From Chromobacterium sp. ATCC 53434 (lineage in GTDB: Bacteria > Pseudomonadota > Gammaproteobacteria > Burkholderiales > Chromobacteriaceae): a stretch of 64,000 bases of DNA. How positions within the stretch are numbered: position 1 is the stretch's first letter; every line of letters starts with the position of its first letter. The position numbers and the translations under genes are program-made. Shown here piece after piece: positions 61,728 through 64,000 of the stretch. The stretch covers positions 2,914,001 through 2,978,000 of the forward strand of contig NZ_CP025429.1 in NCBI RefSeq assembly GCF_002848345.1, written 5' to 3'. The notes beneath the pieces are model-generated. The model was not told the origin of the DNA and did no database searches. It saw nothing but the letters and a program-made list of their open reading frames with translations.

Positions 61728-62474
61728 TCAGTCCGACTGCGGCGCCGGACCGTCGGGCAGGGTCTGCCATCGGCCGCCGTGCAGCATCTGCAGCGGCCGG
61801 TAGCCGGACTTGTAGGCCATCTTGCGGCAGTCCGCTATCCAGTAGCCCAGATAGACGTAGCCCAGGCCCATGCGCCGCGCCTGCTCCACCTGCCACAGCA
61901 CGTTGTAGACCCCCAGGCTCATCTGCGCGTCCGCCGGATCGTAGAAGGTGTAGACCGCCGACAGGCCGTCGGCCAGCCTGTCCACCAGACTGACCATCTT
62001 CAATTCGCCGTCGAGGCGGAATTCGGCCAGATGGCTGTCCACGCCGCTTTTCAGGATGAACTCGGAATACTGCTGCGCGTCGTCGTCGGACATGCCGCCG
62101 CCGGCGTGCCGCGTCTGCTGGTACAAGCGGTACAGCGCGTAATGCTCGGCATCGAAGGCCAGCGGCAGCCAGCGCGCCTCCAGCGCCGCGCCGCGCCGCC
62201 ACACCTTGCGCTGCGTGCGGCTGGGCTGGAACTGCTCCACCGGCAGGCGCACCGGAATGCAGGCCTGACAGGCGTCGCAATACGGACGATAGGTATAAAG
62301 GCCGCTGCGGCGGAAACCCAGCCTCACCAGCTGGCTGTATACGCCGCTGTCTATCGCCTCGGCAGGGATGGCCACCTGGGAGCGCGCCTGCCGCCCCGTC
62401 AGATAACTGCACGGATACGGCGCCGTGGCGTAGAAATGGATGGCGGCCGTCTGGCCGGCTTCACGGTGACTCAT
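61728..62474 (-). CDS. bpt: Aspartate/glutamate leucyltransferase (Bpt)
   Basis: 248 residues. The N-terminal C-S-Y-L, Y-C-D-A-C-Q-A-C-I-P cysteine cluster and G-Y-W-I-x-D-C-x-K-M-A-Y-K near 205-218 identify the arginyl/leucyl transferase family. It adds leucine to N-terminal Asp/Glu for ClpS-ClpAP degradation. The start overlaps the aat 3' end by 14 bases, so the two are coupled. Confidence 0.92.
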   Translation of the reverse strand: MSHREAGQTAAIHFYATAPYPCSYLTGRQARSQVAIPAEAIDSGVYSQLVRLGFRRSGLYTYRPYCDACQACIPVRLPVEQFQPSRTQRKVWRRGAALEARWLPLAFDAEHYALYRLYQQTRHAGGGMSDDDAQQYSEFILKSGVDSHLAEFRLDGELKMVSLVDRLADGLSAVYTFYDPADAQMSLGVYNVLWQVEQARRMGLGYVYLGYWIADCRKMAYKSGYRPLQMLHGGRWQTLPDGPAPQSD

Positions 62475-63162
62475 GGCGGTAATGATAATCCCACATCTGG
62501 CTGGGCTGAGGTTGCCGGATATTTTTCTTCAGAGTAGCAAGAAAAAGCTCGCGCGGCACCAGCCTGGCGCCAAGACTGGCCAGATGCGAGGTGTGCATCT
62601 GGCAATCGATCATCTCGACGCCCTGCTCCGCCAGATGGCGCACCATGTGGACGAAGGCCAGCTTGGAGGCGTCGCGGCGCAGCGAAAACATCGATTCGCC
62701 GTAGAACATCCGGCCAATGGCCACGCCGTACAAGCCGCCGACCAGCTCGCCGTCGACCCAGGTCTCGAAACTGTGCGCGTGGCCCTGCGCGTGCAGCCGG
62801 CAATAAGCGGCCACCATCTCCGGCACGATCCAGGTGCCCTCCTGGTCCGGCCGCGGCTCGGAGCAGGCGCGCATCACCTCGGCGAAGGCGCTGTCGACGC
62901 GGATCTGATAGTCGAAATTGCGCAGCGTCTTGGTCAGCGAGCGGCTGACCTTCAGCTCCGCGGGGTACAGCACCATCCGCGGTGCCGGCGACCACCACAA
63001 TATCGGCTCGCCGGCGGAAAACCAGGGGAAGATGCCTTCCGAATAGGCGGCCAGGATGCGCCGCGGCGACAAATCGCCGCCGGCGGCCAGCAGGCCGTTG
63101 GGATGACTCAACGCCTGCGCCACCGGGGGGAAGACAGGCTCGGAACCGAGCCAGGGAATCAT
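62461..63162 (-). CDS. aat: Leucyl/phenylalanyl-tRNA-protein transferase
   Basis: 233 residues. [22 protein letters not shown]-x-P-R, S-F-E-T-W and G-E-S-M-F are Aat motifs. It adds Leu/Phe to N-terminal Arg/Lys substrates. The start at 63162 overlaps the fur stop by ATGA; the longer reading runs into fur and was rejected. Confidence 0.93.
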   Translation of the reverse strand: MIPWLGSEPVFPPVAQALSHPNGLLAAGGDLSPRRILAAYSEGIFPWFSAGEPILWWSPAPRMVLYPAELKVSRSLTKTLRNFDYQIRVDSAFAEVMRACSEPRPDQEGTWIVPEMVAAYCRLHAQGHAHSFETWVDGELVGGLYGVAIGRMFYGESMFSLRRDASKLAFVHMVRHLAEQGVEMIDCQMHTSHLASLGARLVPRELFLATLKKNIRQPQPSQMWDYHYRHESP

Positions 63163-63590
63163 CCGCGTCGGCCGCTCTTGCCCAGGCAGTCCGAACACTC
63201 GCCGTACATGTACAAGGCGTGTTCGGTGATGCGGAAGCCGTGCTGCTCGGCGATGCGGTCCTGCAACGCCTCGATCTCGGCGTCGAAGAACTCCACCACC
63301 TTGCCGCAGCTGACGCACACCATGTGGTCGTGGTGGCCGCCCTGGTTCAGCTCGTACACCGCCTTGCCGGTCTCGAAATGGTGGCGCACCAGAATGCCGG
63401 CCTGTTCGAACTGGGTCAGCACGCGATAGATGGTGGCGAGCCCGATATCGATGTTCTCGGCAAGCAGCTTGCGGTAAACGTCCTCCGCCGACATGTGGCC
63501 GGAGTCGGCCTCCTCGAAAAGATCGAGGATTTTCAGGCGGGGACCGGTGGCTTTCAGGCCGATATCTTTGAGGTGACTGGCTTTGCTCAT
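63159..63590 (-). CDS. fur: Ferric uptake regulator
   Basis: 143 residues. [15 protein letters not shown] and A-E-D-V-Y-R-K-L form the DNA-binding lobe; [10 protein letters not shown] and the C-terminal C-S-D-C bind metal. Fur represses iron-uptake genes. It heads fur-aat-bpt and is divergent from bamE. The 96-base gap has GGCTTTATCATGATTC, a weak Fur-box-like stretch; autoregulation is possible. Confidence 0.95.
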   Translation of the reverse strand: MSKASHLKDIGLKATGPRLKILDLFEEADSGHMSAEDVYRKLLAENIDIGLATIYRVLTQFEQAGILVRHHFETGKAVYELNQGGHHDHMVCVSCGKVVEFFDAEIEALQDRIAEQHGFRITEHALYMYGECSDCLGKSGRRG

Positions 63591-63686
63591 CGTGATATAA
63601 AGTGTGTCGATTTTCGAATCATGATAAAGCCTTTTGACGGCTTTGCCTAATTACAGCCTCATAAACACTGAGTCAATCGGAGTATC

Positions 63687-64000
63687 ATGCGCGCCCTGAT
63701 TTTCGCCGCCGTCATCGCCGTCTCCGGCTGCAGTTCCTACAACCCGCTGGACTGGAGCCACAAGGTGGAAGTCCAACAGGGTAATTACGTCACCCAGGAC
63801 ACCGTCGCCAAGCTGAAACCGGGCATGACCCGCGCCCAGGTACGCTTCCTGCTGGGCACCCCGCTGTTGACCGACGCCTTCCATGCCGACCGCTGGGACT
63901 ACAAGTATAGCGATATCAAGCAAGGAAAGTCCGATCCTGCCAGCAACAAGCTGCTGACCGTCTACTTCAGCGGCGACACGCTGGACCGCGTCGAAGGCAA
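63687..64000 (+). CDS. bamE: Outer-membrane assembly lipoprotein BamE (3' end off window)
   Basis: 104 residues visible of about 110-170. Lipoprotein signal with V-S-G-C-S-S (Cys15). V-A-K-L-K-P-G-M-T-R-A-Q-V-R-F-L-L-G-T-P-L-L is the SmpA/OmlA signature. Part of the Bam complex. CGGAG lies 6 bases before the ATG; the usual fur-bamE divergent layout. Confidence 0.93.
   Translation, partial: MRALIFAAVIAVSGCSSYNPLDWSHKVEVQQGNYVTQDTVAKLKPGMTRAQVRFLLGTPLLTDAFHADRWDYKYSDIKQGKSDPASNKLLTVYFSGDTLDRVEG

Overview
The window is GC-rich (about 65-70 %), gene-dense DNA. Its housekeeping genes (rne with a C-P-R-C zinc link, rluC, quinone-type pyrD, the aat-bpt-fur block, bamE) and its secondary-metabolism content fit a betaproteobacterium of the Neisseriales, most likely Chromobacterium or a close Chromobacteriaceae relative. 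The genus is inferred from protein similarity remembered by eye, not from a search. No IS element, integrase, CRISPR array or rRNA was seen.

Layout. 1-3.9 kb: a divergent penicillin-binding protein cut by the left edge, then an unrecognised small protein and a lipoprotein. 4.1-18.0 kb: phosphonate region, with a 2-aminoethylphosphonate-type ABC importer (phnS-T-U), a diguanylate cyclase lodged in the middle, phnN-DUF1045-phnF on the minus strand, and the divergent C-P lyase operon phnGHIJKLM plus an HD-domain gene. A shared GTCTATACGTYTA motif upstream of both phnS and phnG points to one PhnF regulon. 18.0-22.1 kb: a DAPG-hydrolase-like gene divergent from a TetR gene with a perfect palindrome between them, then a P-loop kinase, a tandem GNAT, a tiny lipoprotein and a degenerate EAL protein. 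22.2-27.5 kb: sulfate import (sbp, cysT-W-A) with cysB at the operon end. 27.4-32.9 kb: FAD monooxygenase, AraC regulator, L-cysteine desulfidase, MFS transporter, PAP2 phosphatase.

33.2-42.6 kb is the most striking part. Two genes correspond to the N-terminal half and the ferritin-like C-terminal half of VioB (the iminophenyl-pyruvate dimer synthase of violacein biosynthesis). They are followed without a real gap by a complete six-gene ebo cluster (eboD-E-C-A-B-F). No vioA, C, D or E is present. This looks like one transcription unit for an undescribed metabolite made by a split VioB-type enzyme and handled by the Ebo machinery.

42.6-50.7 kb: tRNA-Asn, rne, rluC, a HAD phosphatase, a Rieske protein, an S49 peptidase, a lone MotB/MotD-like protein and a nitroreductase. 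50.9-59.4 kb: an Lrp-type regulator convergent with a seven-gene minus-strand cluster (Fe/2OG dioxygenase, FAA-hydrolase-family protein, FAD-linked oxidase, MFS exporter, D-2-hydroxyacid dehydrogenase, two ATP-grasp ligases). Part of it is clearly lower in GC. It reads as an unassigned small-molecule pathway, perhaps for a modified amino acid or dipeptide. 59.6-64 kb: pyrD, a SlyB-like lipoprotein, a MarR regulator, bpt-aat-fur in overlapping frames, and bamE cut by the right edge.
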